Source: CAYUAG01 sp964554015
GTDB lineage: Bacteria; Zhuqueibacterota; QNDG01; CAYUAG01
Length of the DNA stretch: 7,985 nt
Direction: 5' to 3'
NCBI GenBank assembly: GCA_964554015.1
Contig: CAZKMO010000156.1
Span: 1-7,985, forward strand
Under the pieces are notes generated by a model. That model made no database searches. It saw only the letters and a list, made by a program, of their open reading frames with translations, and was not told the DNA's origin. The translations under genes were made by a program, and so were the position numbers. This document shows positions 6,530-7,985 of this stretch, piece after piece (position 1 is the stretch's first letter; each line of letters starts with the position of its first letter).

Positions 6530-6952
6530 GCTTGCCCTAAATGTCCATTATTTAAATTACCTATAAAGAAAAATGAAATACTAAAAAAATCTATAGGTGA
6601 CCGAACATATCATCAAATACATACTGATATAGATAAATATATTACCGAGGATTTCAAATATACAAAAATTATCAAACAAGATCGTTCCAATAATGTGTAT
6701 GTTTTATTTAATGATAGAATGAGATTAAAAGATAAAAATAATAAATTTGATAATGATATTATAATGATATTTAATCAAAATGGGGAGTGCGTTACAACCT
6801 TGGATCAACTACCATCTAATATATACATTTACGCAAATAAAAATATTGCTGTCGATAATACAGGTAATATTTTCTATATGGCAGTTAATGAAGATGGTAT
6901 AGAGTTGATAAAATATTATATAAATAAAAAAGTCAAGGAGATAAAACAATGA
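6530..6952 (+). pseudogene. 5'-truncated remnant, possibly C-terminal part of a beta-propeller protein
   Basis: An open frame of 140 codons begins directly after the peptidase gene and has no ATG, GTG or TTG start until GTG 6695, which lacks a Shine-Dalgarno. The protein-like sequence clearly extends upstream of that GTG (for example DIDKYITEDFKYTKIIKQD), so an 85-residue gene from 6695 would cut a domain in the middle. Repeated strand-like units such as NNVYVLFND, DIIMIFNQNGECVTTL and NIAVDNTGNIFYMAVNEDG resemble blades of NHL or 6-bladed beta-propellers, judged by eye only. The DNA is more AT-rich than its neighbours. Its TGA overlaps the next ATG in an ATGA, so the two were probably once co-translated. 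Alternatives are a genuine short gene using GTG 6695 or a non-standard start. Confidence 0.55.
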
Positions 6953-7566
6953 AAATATCCAGGATGTATATTTTATTTGTTTTTACATTTTTTTTGTCAT
7001 TATTATTGTTTTCATCTTTGAAGGCACAACAATCCCATGCAGAAATCTATCTCCGACCCAAAATTTCTTTTTTATACCCCGCTTCTTCACATCTAAGAGC
7101 ATACTTTGATCGTGATATGGAATTCATGTACGGCGGTGAGATTGACCTCGATCCCGGAATATATTTCCAGCTATTACGATATGAATTTCGGGTGGATGAT
7201 CCCCAGGGATCGTTTTCGGTTTCCAGCATATGGTATACCTTAGGAATAGAAAAAAACTTCAGATTATTCAACCATGATTTCTACGGCCGTTTAGGATTAA
7301 CTTATCACTCCGATGAACTTTTAGAATTTAACTCAGAATCCCCCAGAATTGGCGTACAGACTGTATTTGGGTATAATTTTCAGTTGTCACCAAAACTCCA
7401 GCTTTCCCTGGAAATAGGGTATGAGTTTGAGAGTGTCAAAGTGAGTAAATATATAACTGAACTCTATGACAGGCATCAATACTATCTCTCCGGCAGAAGA
7501 TTTCAAACTGGTGGGATTTTTATTACTACCGGATTTGGATTTCGCATATATAAGGGAAAAGATTAA
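6949..7566 (+). CDS. Exported protein, probable outer-membrane beta-barrel, function unknown
   Basis: Not recognised as a named family. Residues 1-26 are a clear signal peptide: basic start, a hydrophobic run of about 16 residues and probable cleavage after LKA. The mature part of about 179 residues alternates polar and hydrophobic residues in strands rich in Tyr, Phe and Gly (SIWYTLGIEKNF, DFYGRLGLTYH, RIGVQTVFGYNF, LQLSLEIGYEF, GGIFITTGFGFRIY), as in small 8-stranded outer-membrane barrels such as the OmpA or OmpW type. The last strand is followed by KGKD rather than ending in the usual Phe. The start is ATG 6949 with AAGGAG 8 nt upstream, overlapping the preceding frame in ATGA. It implies an outer membrane. 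The barrel call is by pattern only. Confidence 0.75.
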   Translation: MKISRMYILFVFTFFLSLLLFSSLKAQQSHAEIYLRPKISFLYPASSHLRAYFDRDMEFMYGGEIDLDPGIYFQLLRYEFRVDDPQGSFSVSSIWYTLGIEKNFRLFNHDFYGRLGLTYHSDELLEFNSESPRIGVQTVFGYNFQLSPKLQLSLEIGYEFESVKVSKYITELYDRHQYYLSGRRFQTGGIFITTGFGFRIYKGKD

Positions 7567-7610
7567 AAAAGGGATTTTGAATAAATTTTATACAACACCT
7601 CCCCAACCCC

Positions 7611-7639
7611 CTGGATGCCTGCTTTCGCAGGCTTGACAT
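7611..7639. repeat. Dispersed intergenic repeat with GCCTGC-TTTC-GCAGGC hairpin
   Basis: Contains a perfect 6-bp stem with a TTTC loop (7617-7632). The surrounding CTGGATGCCTGCTTTCGCAG resembles a widespread intergenic repeat whose opposite strand is often mistranslated as PAKAGIQ; here the minus strand reads VKPAKAGIQG. It is markedly GC-richer than the flanks. It is not followed by a T-run, so I do not call it a terminator. Confidence 0.6.
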
Positions 7640-7679
7640 AACCGAATGTAATATTCAGGCTGTTAGTAAACCACAGACA

Positions 7680-7708
7680 TGTCAGTCTGAGTCCATCGAA
7701 GACTGACA
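7680..7708. repeat. Inverted repeat TGTCAGTCT / AGACTGACA
   Basis: Perfect 9-bp arms (7680-7688 and 7700-7708) around an 11-nt loop, GAGTCCATCGA. An overlapping alternative stem, CAGAC (7674-7678) with GTCTG (7685-7689), would compete with it. The loop resembles the GAG...TCGA core of known dispersed bacterial repeats. No T-run follows on either strand. Confidence 0.6.
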
Positions 7709-7721
7709 GGCCCAAACACAC

Positions 7722-7754
7722 ACCTGCCCGGTACTTGCCAAGTGCCGGGCAGGT
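7722..7754. repeat. Long inverted repeat (15-bp arms, 3-nt loop)
   Basis: ACCTGCCCGGTACTT pairs with AAGTGCCGGGCAGGT across a GCC loop; a single T-G opposition is the only imperfection. This is the strongest hairpin in the window and is strongly GC-rich. It lies between convergent genes. The sequence after it on the plus strand is TAAAACC and on the minus strand GTGTGTTTGG, so an intrinsic terminator is not clearly supported, although it may still block read-through. Confidence 0.75.
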
Positions 7755-7819
7755 TAAAACCAACATAAAATATTGAAAAAAATTAAAAATAATTATATCT
7801 AATAATATCTACAACCAAT

Positions 7820-7985
7820 CTAAAAAACAATATCATGCAATAACTCAACTGCTTTTTTCATATCAGCTTTAGGGAAAATGAAAGTCAGAATATCGGGATT
7901 ATCATTTTTCTGGAAAGTAAAAGAAATATTATTTATATGACTAATAATTTGTTCTACCATGTCTTTTTTCCGGGCGATCCCCAGT
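7820..7985 (-). CDS. C-terminal fragment of an ACT-domain protein, possibly aspartate kinase (partial)
   Basis: The last 54 residues of a gene entering from the right edge, ending at TAG (7820-7822). The ending ILTFIFPKADMKKAVELLHDIVF resembles the C-terminal ACT domain of monofunctional aspartate kinases, which commonly finish with a strand, then acidic/Lys-Ala-Val, then L-H-x-x-F. The preceding part (KKDMVEQIISHINNISFTF) would be the ACT helix and strand. The usual QG.S.NISF sensor-strand wording is not seen, so another ACT-domain regulator or enzyme is possible. It is convergent with the barrel gene and separated from it by the repeat-bearing 7567-7819 gap. Upstream sequence is needed for a firm call. 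Confidence 0.5.
   Translation of the reverse strand, partial: LGIARKKDMVEQIISHINNISFTFQKNDNPDILTFIFPKADMKKAVELLHDIVF

Larger units (their letters stand above)
7567..7819. other. Convergent intergenic region, about 250 nt, no gene
   Basis: Separates the stop codons of two convergent genes. It holds the three inverted repeats described separately in its GC-richer middle (about 7600-7755), flanked by AT-rich DNA on both sides. The one open frame across it (minus strand) is explained by the repeats. No promoter, clear terminator, tRNA or small-RNA signature was recognised. Confidence 0.6.

Noticed and set aside
6695..6952. An 85-residue gene starting at GTG 6695
   Set aside because: No Shine-Dalgarno precedes this GTG, and protein-like sequence in the same frame continues upstream for about 55 codons, so it is treated as part of a truncated remnant.
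7611..7754. CRISPR array or attachment site
   Set aside because: The hairpins differ from each other and there is no regular repeat-spacer pattern or direct repeat of the arms.
7563..7766. Minus-strand open frame of 67 codons across the convergent gap
   Set aside because: It consists of the inverted repeats, including the PAKAGIQ-like mistranslation, and overlaps the end of the barrel gene; not a real gene.
7796..7812. Repeated ATATCTA units near the end of the right-hand minus-strand gene
   Set aside because: Short direct repeat in very AT-rich DNA, no inverted symmetry, expected by chance.

Overview
The window is AT-rich, tightly packed bacterial chromosome. Six genes lie in one minus-strand run (about 5392 down to 1), three plus-strand genes or gene remnants follow (5575-7566), and a final minus-strand gene enters from the right edge. 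A signal-peptide protein with outer-membrane beta-barrel character, together with a periplasmic-type HtrA protease, suggests a Gram-negative-type (diderm) bacterium. The low GC and a Firmicutes-like ecfT-truA pair would fit an anaerobic lineage such as Atribacterota, but that placement is only a guess from context.

Minus-strand operon, in transcription order: ecfT (vitamin/metal ECF transporter membrane subunit), truA (tRNA pseudouridine synthase, start overlapping the ecfT stop in ATGA), a transaldolase of the FSA/TalC family, an HtrA/DegP-like protease, purB (adenylosuccinate lyase), and a partial purC-like gene running off the left edge. Gaps are between a 4-nt overlap and 67 nt, and Shine-Dalgarno sites are visible for most genes. 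A plausible promoter lies upstream of ecfT. Transaldolase (pentose phosphates) and purB/purC (purine synthesis) are metabolically linked, because ribose-5-phosphate feeds PRPP. The purC-like product is unusual: several residues normally kept in SAICAR synthetases are replaced.

The intergenic region 5393-5574 carries back-to-back candidate promoters that share the same TTGACTTTTT element, plus a small palindrome in the ecfT leader. No ecfA ATPase genes are next to ecfT.

Plus strand: a short M29-type (aminopeptidase T-like) protein with all expected metal-ligand motifs; then an open frame of about 140 codons with no usable upstream start, resembling the C-terminal end of a beta-propeller protein and best read as a 5'-truncated remnant; then, overlapping it by 4 nt, a 205-residue exported protein that looks like an outer-membrane barrel.

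The convergent junction 7567-7819 has no gene but holds three different inverted repeats in about 140 nt, of the dispersed intergenic-repeat type. The last 166 nt encode, on the minus strand, the C-terminus of a protein resembling the ACT-domain end of aspartate kinase. I saw no CRISPR array, tRNA, rRNA, transposase or defence system.
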